The notes under the pieces: model-generated
The model's database searches: none
Seen by the model: the letters and a program-made list of their open reading frames with translations, nothing else
Told to the model about the DNA's origin: nothing
In this document: positions 1 to 9,606 of the stretch, in pieces
Position numbering within the stretch: the stretch's first letter is position 1
Layout: each line of letters begins with the position of its first letter
NCBI GenBank assembly: GCA_947301965.1
Contig: CAMYUM010000007.1
Coordinates: 1 to 64,000 of the forward strand
Source of the DNA: an uncultured Azospirillum sp.
GTDB taxonomy: Bacteria > Pseudomonadota > Alphaproteobacteria > RF32 > CAG-239
Direction: 5' to 3'
Length of the DNA: 64,000 bases
Made by a program: the position numbers and the translations under genes

Positions 1-158
1 AGGCTACCACCTATAGTGACCAGACATTGGGAAGAGTTGAAATTGGCGGACGTTACGGCTTTACCGATGCTTTGTCCGGCTATGCCTGGGCTAATTACAC
101 CTTCGGTTCAAGCTATGATGCTATTGCCCTGGGTGCAGGCTTGAACTACGCTTGGTAA
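1..158 (+). CDS. C-terminal end of an outer-membrane beta-barrel (autotransporter-type) protein, partial
   Basis: The window opens inside a gene read in the frame starting at base 3. About 51 residues can be read before the TAA at 156-158. They alternate polar and hydrophobic/aromatic residues in short strands separated by turns (GRYGFTDALSGYAWANYTF) and the protein ends in Trp after GLNYAW. Amphipathic strands with a terminal aromatic residue are the usual C-terminal signature of outer-membrane barrels recognised by the Bam machinery. It could be the barrel of an autotransporter or another barrel protein; the passenger or remaining barrel lies outside the window. A hairpin terminator follows 15 bases later. 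Confidence 0.75.
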   Translation, partial: ATTYSDQTLGRVEIGGRYGFTDALSGYAWANYTFGSSYDAIALGAGLNYAW

Positions 159-172
159 AAAAGTACAAATAA

Positions 173-202
173 AAAAAGCCTCTCAAACGAGAGGCTTTTA
201 TT
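173..202. terminator. bidirectional intrinsic terminator
   Basis: A perfect 7-bp GC-rich stem (GCCTCTC / GAGAGGC, loop AAAC) is flanked by an A-run on the left and a T-run on the right. It sits between the convergent barrel gene and nifJ and can serve both. Confidence 0.9.
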
Positions 203-225
203 TTTGATCTGAAACCTGGTTGAAA

Positions 226-2793
226 TTATTCTGCAACCTCAACCTTATATTCAGCCATATGCTCTAACAAGCTACGTTTTTCTTTAGCGCCTTCCTGAGC
301 CTTATTAAGCAAGGTTTCATAACGTTCCGGATTAGCTTTATTAACAACCTGGAAACGAGTCTCATTGCCATAGTAGTCAGACAACGGACGAGAAGGAGCT
401 TTAGAGTCGAGCATCAACGGAGCTTTACCTTCGGCAATATTGTTCGGATTATAACGATACAACGGCCAGCTTCCGCTTTCAACTGCGGCTTTCTGGTGAT
501 CCAAACCGTCATTTAAGTTAAATCCTTGAGCAATACAGTGGCAATAAGCAATAATCAAAGACGGACCGTCATAAGCCTCGGCCTCATTCATTGCCTTAAT
601 CAACTGCATATCATTAGCACCGGCCGAAACCTGAGCAACATAGACATTGCCGTAAGACATGGCAATCATGCCCAAATCCTTCTTCGGCAAAGCTTTACCT
701 GCAGTTGCAAATTTAGCACTTGCACCCATCGGGGTTGCTTTTGACTGTTGACCGCCGGTATTAGAATATACGCCGGTATCCATAACCAAAATGTTGATAT
801 TTTTGCCCGACGCAATGGCATGATCCAAACCGCCGAAACCAATATCATAGGCCCAGCCGTCACCACCCAAAATCCACAAAGATTTCTTAATCAGATAATC
901 GGCAAGCTTATCCAAATGTTTTGCCTCTTCCGTATCAATCTTTGCCAAAGCGGCACGCAATTCTTTTACGTTGTCGCGTTGAGCATCAATCTCAACATCA
1001 TTAGATTGCGGATTGTTCAAAATCTTGTCAGCAACTGCTCCGACCTTGTCTTTCAAACCTTCCAACAAAGTTTTTGCAAAAGCTGTCTGCTGGTCGATAG
1101 AAAATCTCATGCCCAAACCGAACTCGGCATTATCTTCAAACAAAGAGTTCGACCAGGCCGGACCATGGCCTTTTTCGTCTTTGGCATAAGGAGTTGTCGG
1201 CAGGTTGCCTGAATAAATAGAAGAACAACCTGTAGCATTGGCAACAACCATTCTGTCACCGAATAACTGGGTCAACAACTTGACATAAGGTGTTTCACCG
1301 CAGCCGGCACAAGCACCCGAGAACTCAAACAAAGGTTGAATCATCTGAGTGGTCTTCGGCATATTTTTAACAACTTCGGTACGTTTTACATAAGGCAAAG
1401 TTTCAAAGAATTTCCAGTTTGCAACTTCGGCTTCGATATGGTTTTCAATATGATCCATATTGATAGCTTTCTTTGCCGGGTCTTCCTTATTCTTTGCCGG
1501 GCAAGCTGAAGTACAAATACCGCAACCGGTGCAGTCTTCTGCCGAAATCTGCAGAATAAACTTCTTGCCGGCAAATTCTTTGCCCTTGTAATCAGCAGTT
1601 TTGAGAGTTGCCGGAGCGTTCTTCAACTGTGCTTCATCAGCAACTTTCATTCTGATAACACCGTGCGGGCAAACCAAAGAGCACTTGCCGCATTGGATAC
1701 AAACACTCGGATCCCAGACCGGAATTTCAGTTGCAATGCAACGTTTTTCATACTGGGTTGTGCCTGTCGGCCATGTACCGTCAACAACCTCACCGAATGC
1801 AGAAACCGGCAATTGATCACCACGGTCGGCAATCAACTCGGCAGTCAGCTTCTTTACGAATTCCGGAGCATTGGCCGGAACCGGAGCTTGGCGGTTAAAT
1901 GTTGAAGTAACATGGTCAGGATATTTAACCTCATGCAAATGAGCCAGAGAAGCATCAACAGCGGCAAAGTTCTTTTGAACAATGGCATCGCCTTTTTTGC
2001 TGTAGGTTTTCTTAATCGCATTCTTAATTTGAGTAATAGCCTCATCTTTCGGCAAAATATTAGAAATTGCAAAGAAGCAGGCTTGCATAATGGTATTAAT
2101 GCGTTGTCCCATACCGGTTTCGCGAGCAACTTCGACCGCATTAATTGTATAGAACTTCAGTTTCTTAGAAATAATTTGTTCCTGAACTTCTTTCGGCAAA
2201 TGATTCCAAACTTCTTCAGCACTGTACGGTGCATTTAACAAGAAAGTTGCACCTTGCTTAGCAATTTTCAGAATATCCACTTTGTTCATAAACGGGAATT
2301 GGTGGCAAGCAACAAAATCAGCCTTATTAATCAAATATGCCGACTTGATCGGATTATCCGAAAAACGCAGGTGCGAAGTTGTCATTGAACCTGATTTACG
2401 GCTATCATAAACAAAATATCCTTGTCCGTATTTTCCGGCATCTTCAGCAATAATCTTAATTGAGTTCTTGTTTGCACCTACGGTACCGTCTGCGCCCAAA
2501 CCGAAGAATACGGCACGAACAACATCTTTAGGCTCTGTATCAATACTGCTGTCATCAAACGGCAAAGATGTTTTGTTAACATCATCGGTAATACCGACAG
2601 AAAAACCATTAATCGGCTTAGCCGCAAAACCGTTATCATAAACAGCTTTGACCATACCCGGAGTAAATTCTTTTGAAGACAAGCCGTAACGGCCACCGAC
2701 AATCTTCGGCATATTAGCAATTTTGCCGTTAGCAAAGGCTTGTGACAAAGTAGCCACAACATCCAAATACAAAGGTTCGCCGGTTGAAACCGA
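226..2793 (-). pseudogene. nifJ: pyruvate:ferredoxin (flavodoxin) oxidoreductase, C-terminal three quarters, downstream of an in-frame TAG
   Basis: Continues the nifJ frame after the TAG at 2794-2796. PFOR converts pyruvate and CoA to acetyl-CoA, CO2 and reduced ferredoxin. This part carries the rest of domain II, the gamma-like domain, two 4Fe-4S motifs (CIQCGKCSLVCP and CTGCGICTSACP), the cysteine-containing GACAGCGE segment and the thiamine diphosphate site (GGDGWAYDIGFGGLDH then DTGVYSNTGGQ). With the N-terminal piece the length is about 1,180 residues, as in intact family members, so nothing is missing except the sense codon. The ORF track starts it at a TTG inside the conserved GEPLYLDV motif, with no ATG and no convincing ribosome site, so independent translation is unlikely. 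It is therefore scored as interrupted rather than as a separate gene. Everything downstream of the stop looks intact and conserved. Confidence 0.85.
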
Positions 2794-3801
<1,008 letters not shown>

Positions 3802-3960
3802 TTAATTAAGTTATTCAACATAGAAAAATTTTTCTGTCCGCTATATACCACGGAGAGATTCAAAAATCTACCAAAAAATATGCTTTTTAAGACGATATTC
3901 TGTTTAATCTAACTTTAATCTTTTGTTTTTATAATAATCAAAAAACCAAGGAGAAAAATT

Positions 3961-4251
3961 ATGATAAAACAAACCGCGATTATTGGACTTGTTTTGGCTG
4001 TTGCCGCCTGCTCTCTGCTAAAAAAAGATGAAGGCAAAACCCCGCAAACTCAAATCGGGCAACTTAACAGCTGCATGCTCAACCAGGTATATGACATGAA
4101 AGCTGCCGGAACATTGTTTCAATCAGACAAATGGACCACTTCTCGTTCCATTTTAACCGCTTGCGAAAGAAAACTTAAGATTGCCGGAAGTTCCATCAAT
4201 GAAAAACAAAGCATGAATATTGTCGGCAGCGTCATCGATTCTTTGAGATAG
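3961..4251 (+). CDS. small predicted lipoprotein
   Basis: 96 residues with a good AAGGAG ribosome site 6 bases upstream. The N-terminus is a short lipoprotein signal: MIKQ, a hydrophobic stretch, then the lipobox VAAC with Cys at about residue 17. The mature part is short, polar and mildly basic, with two further cysteines (SCMLNQ and TACERK). I do not recognise a family. The gene is 7 bases ahead of the methyltransferase gene and is probably transcribed with it. No functional prediction beyond envelope anchoring is justified. Confidence 0.7.
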   Translation: MIKQTAIIGLVLAVAACSLLKKDEGKTPQTQIGQLNSCMLNQVYDMKAAGTLFQSDKWTTSRSILTACERKLKIAGSSINEKQSMNIVGSVIDSLR

Positions 4252-4258
4252 GATTGTT

Positions 4259-4987
4259 ATGATACAGCATTCTGATGACTATCTGCTTGATAAAAAAATA
4301 AAGATTTTTCAGCCTCTGAACGGTTATCGAGCCTCCGGTGATGCCGTACTTTTATCATCTGCCGTCCAAAAAGTAAAATCCGGTGAAAAAATTCTTGATC
4401 TCGGTTCCGGAACCGGTGCCATATCACTATGCTTGGCACATCGTTTTCCGAGTGCACAAATCTGCGGTTTTGAAATCCAAGACGAACTGGTCAAACTTTC
4501 CAACATGAGCGCAAAAGCTAACGGATTCGCCAATCTTACCTTTTTTAATTATGACCTCCGACATCCCGACACCAGCTGGTTCGGGCAGTACGACCACGTA
4601 ATAACCAATCCTCCTTATGCCAAAGATGATATGCCCTCTCCCAACAAAAGCAAGGCTACCGCTCATAATCTGAATGATATTGATTTAACTTCATGGCTCA
4701 AGCTGGCACTAAAATGCCTGCGTTCACAAGGTCGAATTTATATTATCAACCGCGCCGAAGCTATCGACGAAATTCTGTCCGTACTTTACGGACACACCGG
4801 AGCTATTACCATTGTTCCGCTTTGTTCAAAAAGCGGGCAAAATGCCAAAAGAGTATTAATCTGCGCCCGCAAAGGCGTGCACACCCCCACCCGCATTTTG
4901 CCGCCGCTGATAATCCATAAATCTGACGGCTCTTACACCGCAAAAGCACAAAAAATTCTACGCAACGGAATTTGCCTGTTTACCTAA
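4259..4987 (+). CDS. TrmN6/YfiC-like tRNA1(Val) adenine-N6 methyltransferase
   Basis: 242 residues. A class I SAM-dependent methyltransferase: motif I LDLGSGTGAISLCLA at about residues 46-60 and the N6-adenine motif NPPY at about residue 119. The preceding GYRASGDAVLLS segment is typical of the YfiC/TrmN6 group, which methylates A37 of tRNA-Val in E. coli. Other adenine or glutamine N-methyltransferases share NPPY, so the exact substrate is inferred. An AGGA lies 4-5 bases before the ATG. Convergent with rluD, only 3 bases apart. Confidence 0.75.
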   Translation: MIQHSDDYLLDKKIKIFQPLNGYRASGDAVLLSSAVQKVKSGEKILDLGSGTGAISLCLAHRFPSAQICGFEIQDELVKLSNMSAKANGFANLTFFNYDLRHPDTSWFGQYDHVITNPPYAKDDMPSPNKSKATAHNLNDIDLTSWLKLALKCLRSQGRIYIINRAEAIDEILSVLYGHTGAITIVPLCSKSGQNAKRVLICARKGVHTPTRILPPLIIHKSDGSYTAKAQKILRNGICLFT

Positions 4988-4990
4988 TTT

Positions 4991-5986
4991 CTATTTGGCA
5001 TACGGAATTTTCAGTTCACAGCGATCCAAAATTTCGACCATATCTTGCGGAAATCCGCACTCAAACTGCATCCATCTGCCGTCACGCGGGTGTCTAAAAC
5101 CGAGAGAAGCAGCGTGCAATGCCTGGCGCGGAAAAGAATTAATAAAACTTTTTACTTCCGCACTTAAACCTTTTATTTGGGTTTTGCCGGATTTTTCATA
5201 CACCTTGTCACCCACCAAATTGCACCCTATAGAAGACATATGCACCCTTATCTGGTGAGTTCGACCGGTTTCCAGATTACATTTTATCAAACTGACCGCC
5301 CCGTTATTGGTACAAATTGTTTTATAATGCGTAACCGCATGCTTACCGCCACTCGTTACCAACGCCATTTTTTTACGATCAAAGCGGCTACGGGCAATGT
5401 TTCCCTCAATTATACCGTTCATCGGATTGGGAACACCGTAAACTACCGCATAATATGTGCGCTCAATACTATGTTTTACAAATTGTTCCGACAGCCCTTT
5501 ATGAGCCATATCGTTTTTGGCAACAACCAACAATCCGCTCGTTTCTTTGTCGATTCGGTGAACTATTCCCGGTCTTTTTACCCCGCCGACCCCCGACAAT
5601 TTGCCTTGACAATGGAACAACAATGCGTTTACCAAAGTTCCGCTTCTTGCTCCCGGAGCCGGATGCACGGTCATACCTGCCGGTTTATTAACTACAATCA
5701 GATCATCATCTTCGTATACAACATCAAGTTTAATCTCCTCCGGCTGCGGCTCGGCTTCCTCTGCCTCCGGAACTACTACGCAAAAACCGTCTCCCTTCCT
5801 TACTTTAAAATCATTTTCGGTAATTACATTTTCATCCAAACTGACATTACCGCCATTAATCAGTTTTTGCACCATTGAGCGTGATAAATCCGGCATATTC
5901 TGGCTCAAAAACTTATCCAATCTTGTGCCAATCCATGCCTCGTCAACCATGGGTAAAAAATATGTATTATCGTCACTAATTTTCAT
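4991..5986 (-). CDS. rluD: 23S rRNA pseudouridine synthase, RluD family
   Basis: 331 residues. An N-terminal S4 RNA-binding domain (RLDKFLSQNMPDLSRSMVQK, about residues 22-41) precedes the catalytic domain, which carries the RluA/RluC/RluD motif HRIDKETSGLLVVAKND with the catalytic Asp at about residue 145, then RTYYAVVYG and GRTHQIRVH. RluD makes pseudouridines 1911, 1915 and 1917 in helix 69 of 23S rRNA. Length and domain order fit RluD. RluC is the main alternative, but the S4 domain and the gene neighbouring a small membrane protein fit the alphaproteobacterial rluD locus. Confidence 0.88.
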   Translation of the reverse strand: MKISDDNTYFLPMVDEAWIGTRLDKFLSQNMPDLSRSMVQKLINGGNVSLDENVITENDFKVRKGDGFCVVVPEAEEAEPQPEEIKLDVVYEDDDLIVVNKPAGMTVHPAPGARSGTLVNALLFHCQGKLSGVGGVKRPGIVHRIDKETSGLLVVAKNDMAHKGLSEQFVKHSIERTYYAVVYGVPNPMNGIIEGNIARSRFDRKKMALVTSGGKHAVTHYKTICTNNGAVSLIKCNLETGRTHQIRVHMSSIGCNLVGDKVYEKSGKTQIKGLSAEVKSFINSFPRQALHAASLGFRHPRDGRWMQFECGFPQDMVEILDRCELKIPYAK

Positions 5987-6065
5987 AAATTTTCATACTT
6001 TGTAAATAAACTGTCTGTATAATACCATAAAGATTAAAGTTTCAAATTGCAAGGAATTATAACGT

Positions 6066-6350
6066 ATGAACCAGCTTAACTTTATAAAAATAATGGTTTT
6101 TGTTTTTACGTTTTTGCTGATTTTTGGCTGTTTGGCTCTGATTGGATGCTTTTATCACAAAATATCCGGTCACGGACGCAACTTTGCAACTGAAATCAAC
6201 CTGATGCAGACACCCTCTTCTTCCATAAAACAAATTACAGCCGATGACGTGCTGCTCTACATATTGGTTACCGATTTGAAACAACCTGACAAAATTATTA
6301 TATTCAACCCCGAAAAAAACACTATTGTTTCTAACCTTGTCACATATTGA
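6066..6350 (+). CDS. small single-pass membrane protein (DUF6476-like)
   Basis: 94 residues with a GGAATTATAACGT leader. One membrane helix (about residues 8-30) is followed by an outside domain that ends in a short beta-rich stretch (ITADDVLLYILVTDLK). In many alphaproteobacteria a small protein of this design, DUF6476, lies divergently next to rluD, as here. Assignment rests on layout and context rather than a firm sequence match. Function unknown. Its stop codon overlaps the ribosome site of the next gene, so it may be transcribed with the downstream run. Confidence 0.55.
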   Translation: MNQLNFIKIMVFVFTFLLIFGCLALIGCFYHKISGHGRNFATEINLMQTPSSSIKQITADDVLLYILVTDLKQPDKIIIFNPEKNTIVSNLVTY

Positions 6351-6358
6351 GGATCAAA

Positions 6359-7261
6359 ATGAGCGAAAGTGATGACATTATTTCCAAATTAACCAACGAC
6401 ACTAATTCTGCCCCCAGTTCGCAAAATGCCGATGATGAGTTCAGTGCATTGCTTGACCAGTTTATTCAAAACGAACTCAGCAATATTGAAGAGGAAAAAG
6501 AAAATACCCGTGTTATGTTGGAAGAACCCGAACCTCAACCGATTGATGATGCTACCGACGAAGAAGTTGCCGATTCGCTTGATATTTCCGAGCAAAAACT
6601 TTATACCGCCTATCGCAACTATGTTGATGCCATCGTCAACATTGCCGAGGCTCATAAAATTTCGACCCCGAAATTTCACATTAAAGCTCAGGTTTTATAC
6701 CCCAAATACACCCCCGGATTAGGTAATCTAATCAGCATTGATGTTTTGCAGGGGTGGGATGTTATGTTCAGTGCTTTTCCTGATGATATTATAAAAATCC
6801 AACCTCACGCCTCTGACGAGGAATTACTTGATTTCGCCGAGCAGCACACCGACGAAAACCTTCAAATGGCCGTTGTTTCTTACGTTGAAATACTTTTTGA
6901 AATTGAAGGTTGTGAAATAGCCTATGAAAAAAGGCTGCTCGAATACGAACACAACAAAATTGAACAGGAAATAATTGAAGAACATCGCCGCCGTGCCGAA
7001 AGAGCCCGCCGCTATATTGATGCCATTGAAAGAAAACAATTTCCGGTCAACGCCGAAAGATTGATTACAAATTATTTCAAAGTGGCAAGCAAAGATCCTG
7101 AGGGTTCGTTTGAAGCGGTTACCACCAACCCGGCTATCTTTGCGCCGATAGAAGTTGACAAAATCAAGCCCAAATTCTTTGGTTTAATCAAACCTTCTCC
7201 ACGCGCCGGAATGATGTTTAACTACAAACTCGGAAAGTTTATTAAAAAACTTAAGGCTTAA
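6359..7261 (+). CDS. unrecognised acidic cytoplasmic protein, first gene of the coupling-protein operon
   Basis: 300 residues from the ATG at 6359, which has GAGG at proper spacing; the track's TTG start at 6347 lies inside the previous gene. The first 80 residues are strongly acidic and probably disordered (NIEEEKENTR, DDATDEEVADS). A folded middle follows (about 80-190), then a charged helix rich in E, R and K (EQEIIEEHRRRAERARRY) and a basic C-terminus ending KLGKFIKKLKA. No signal peptide or membrane helix is seen and I do not recognise a family. Same strand as, and just upstream of, the four genes leading to the VirD4-like ATPase, so a shared role is possible but is inference. Confidence 0.7.
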   Translation: MSESDDIISKLTNDTNSAPSSQNADDEFSALLDQFIQNELSNIEEEKENTRVMLEEPEPQPIDDATDEEVADSLDISEQKLYTAYRNYVDAIVNIAEAHKISTPKFHIKAQVLYPKYTPGLGNLISIDVLQGWDVMFSAFPDDIIKIQPHASDEELLDFAEQHTDENLQMAVVSYVEILFEIEGCEIAYEKRLLEYEHNKIEQEIIEEHRRRAERARRYIDAIERKQFPVNAERLITNYFKVASKDPEGSFEAVTTNPAIFAPIEVDKIKPKFFGLIKPSPRAGMMFNYKLGKFIKKLKA

Positions 7262-7353
7262 TTTTGCGAAAATTAAGAAAAATATAGACAAAAACGTTAA
7301 AAGATGTTATTATAAAACAAAATGGAACAATATTTATATGAAGGATAACAGAA

Positions 7354-9072
7354 ATGGCTGAAAATAATCCGACATCAACTTCAAAAGTTGCTTCCGCTGT
7401 TGCTCCAGAAGCTCCGAGCAAAAACATTGATAGTGCTACACTAAATGTTTCTGAAGCACCGCGCAGCATTAACTCTGATAATTTAAATCAAGCGGAGCAG
7501 AAACAACAAAACATTTCTCCAAACGCCGATACCGTCGGCGCTAATCCGATTAATGAGCCTGTTCATGAACAATCCTCCGCCGGCACCTCGCGTAAAAGAC
7601 CCTTAAATATTCACGAAATTAATGCAAACATCCTTCAAGGCAAAGCTATCACCGTAGAAGAACAAAAATTCAAACAAGCCTATGATGCCAATCAAAACCA
7701 AAACGAAACGGCAACCGTAAAACAAAAAAAAGATAACAGCGTAGCCCCTCGCGATGTCAAACCTGAAGAGTTTAAAGAAGACGATGTCATCCAATACATG
7801 TGGAATCACTGGATTATTGACGGGGCTCTCTGGGCCGATGAAAAAATTCGTAAATACGCCTTGTGGGGATATGACCGCACACGCCTGGCCTCTCAAGAAC
7901 GTCGTGAAAAAAATCAGGCAAACCTGGAAAGCGATACCTATAAAGAATCCAACTCTATTTCTGATCTTCGTAAACAGAAAGAGAAAGAAATAGAAGAAAA
8001 ACACAAAAATAACAAAAAAGATATTACAGATATTACCACTGCTATCAAAGATGGTACTCTAAATTTACCCGAGAATAAGGAACTTCTTAAACGCTATGAA
8101 GAACTTGTCAGAGCTGATACTTCCGAAGGAAAAGCAAAGAAAGAACTGGTACTTAAAGCTTGTGACGACCTGCAATACAAAAAAGGGCTGACAACCCCAG
8201 AAGGAAAGATTGAATTTCAAAAAGCCAGAGCCGCTAGTGCCAAAGTTTCCGGCAATTTCTATGCTGAAGCAATTGCTAATGAAAGATTTGACTATAGAAT
8301 CGACCACTCTGCCAATAACCTCGCTGCTGCAACCATGCTTGACGGTATAGCAAGAAATAAAGACATGTATCCTGAACTTGAGCCTTCATATAAAAAGATA
8401 ATGGCCACCAAAAAAGAGGAAATTACTAAAGCTACCTTAAAAGATCGCGAAAAAGTTATTAGTAGTGCCCCGAAATATATATTATCCGACCTTCAAGATA
8501 TACCCTCTACTGGTGAATTTACAGCTATGGAAACAGCTTGGTCATATTACTCTCTTGGTAATATTGAAAAAATCCAAACTTTATCAGATGAAGCTTTTCA
8601 TAGAGCCAAGAAAAACATCAACAAAGGACGTACATCTGAAATGGATGCACCTCTGCGTGGTAATATACCCCTTAAAAAACTTAATGAACAAATCAATGGT
8701 GGTATTACCGGCCATCAAACACAAAAGTTACCATCTCAAAGCCGGGCGGAAATAGCTCATGAATCTGCTCAAGATACTGTCAAAGACTTGCAACGACAGG
8801 ATCCTGACACCGGAAAACCCATGACTCTTAAGACTGCCGCCGAAGCACAAGCCCAACAAGATGCTAACTCCGGCCGTGCTCTTGCCGATATACAGGCGAA
8901 AAAAGAACAATTAAACGAACGTGATGTCGCACATCAAGAAATAGGCACCACCCTTCATGCGCGTCCGATCATGGCAAAATACTACGGTGAACAGAAACAA
9001 ACATCACAGCAAACTGTTGATACCCCTTCAAAAAACAATTTCATTACTCCTCAAAATAAAGGAAGGGAATAG
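7354..9072 (+). CDS. unrecognised, low-complexity cytoplasmic protein in the coupling-protein operon
   Basis: 572 residues; AAGGATAACAGAA precedes the ATG. The first 140 residues are rich in S, T, A, N, Q and P and look disordered. Around residues 145-190 there is a W-rich segment (DDVIQYMWNHWIIDGALWADEK). The rest is highly charged and mainly helical (LRKQKEKEIEEKHKNNKKD), ending in a Q-rich tail. No signal peptide or transmembrane segment. I do not recognise the family. It ends 3 bases before the next gene, so translation is probably coupled. A role as a scaffold or substrate adaptor for the downstream coupling ATPase would fit position only. Confidence 0.7.
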   Translation: MAENNPTSTSKVASAVAPEAPSKNIDSATLNVSEAPRSINSDNLNQAEQKQQNISPNADTVGANPINEPVHEQSSAGTSRKRPLNIHEINANILQGKAITVEEQKFKQAYDANQNQNETATVKQKKDNSVAPRDVKPEEFKEDDVIQYMWNHWIIDGALWADEKIRKYALWGYDRTRLASQERREKNQANLESDTYKESNSISDLRKQKEKEIEEKHKNNKKDITDITTAIKDGTLNLPENKELLKRYEELVRADTSEGKAKKELVLKACDDLQYKKGLTTPEGKIEFQKARAASAKVSGNFYAEAIANERFDYRIDHSANNLAAATMLDGIARNKDMYPELEPSYKKIMATKKEEITKATLKDREKVISSAPKYILSDLQDIPSTGEFTAMETAWSYYSLGNIEKIQTLSDEAFHRAKKNINKGRTSEMDAPLRGNIPLKKLNEQINGGITGHQTQKLPSQSRAEIAHESAQDTVKDLQRQDPDTGKPMTLKTAAEAQAQQDANSGRALADIQAKKEQLNERDVAHQEIGTTLHARPIMAKYYGEQKQTSQQTVDTPSKNNFITPQNKGRE

Positions 9073-9075
9073 TTT

Positions 9076-9591
9076 ATGTACAAAAAGATTAAGAACTTTG
9101 TACGAATCTGTTTTATTGGAGCTGTTTGGTCAGTTCTTTACCTTGCTGTCATATATATTATACTGAAAAGTGTTTGGGGATTTGACATCTCAAGCCCGCG
9201 TTATTGGAAAATCATCTGGAAATGGTGGCAGGAAGGCGGGGTTTTTGATTCGTTCCAAGAGTACTCTTTTCTCTTTACCCTGTTGGCAATTATCCCTTTA
9301 TGGATATGGGGGTGGAAAAAGGCTTGTCAAATCTCAATTGTTAAGGTCTTGTTTTTCCCCGTTTTTTGGTATAATGACTGGCAGGAGCGTAAATATTCGC
9401 AAATGCCGAAGAGTATTACCCTCAAAAATATGGGCGGCGGTGTGGCCAAACAATCCCCTCAACAGATAATGGATGAAATGATTGCGAGTCGTATGCCTCA
9501 GGAAAAAGATAAAAAAGATTTGAACTCAAATAAAATTCGTAGTAACTTTGAAGAGAAAAACCGCAGTTTTCACGAAAAACTCGGCAAATAA
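9076..9591 (+). CDS. two-helix membrane protein, paralogue of the next gene product
   Basis: 171 residues. Two hydrophobic segments (about residues 8-31 and 64-80, the latter FTLLAIIPLWIWGW) surround a W-rich loop (RYWKIIWKWWQ). A charged cytoplasmic tail follows. Residues about 3-80 align without gaps to residues 2-79 of the product of 9607, roughly 26 identities in 78 positions by eye, including WSV, W-FDI, W-I-W--W and IPLW--GW. This is a local gene duplication. Topology of two helices with a short periplasmic loop resembles the N-terminal anchor of VirD4-type coupling proteins. Function unknown. Confidence 0.75.
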   Translation: MYKKIKNFVRICFIGAVWSVLYLAVIYIILKSVWGFDISSPRYWKIIWKWWQEGGVFDSFQEYSFLFTLLAIIPLWIWGWKKACQISIVKVLFFPVFWYNDWQERKYSQMPKSITLKNMGGGVAKQSPQQIMDEMIASRMPQEKDKKDLNSNKIRSNFEEKNRSFHEKLGK

Positions 9592-9606
9592 CATTAGGAG
9601 ACGTGT

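Noticed and set aside
748-2238. Plus-strand ORFs across nifJ (for example 748-1212 and 1912-2238)
   Set aside because: They mirror the minus-strand coding sequence, lack ribosome sites and show low-complexity composition typical of antisense shadows.
5177-5878. 233-residue plus-strand ORF opposite rluD
   Set aside because: RluD on the minus strand is unambiguous; the plus-strand frame has no recognisable motif or start signal.
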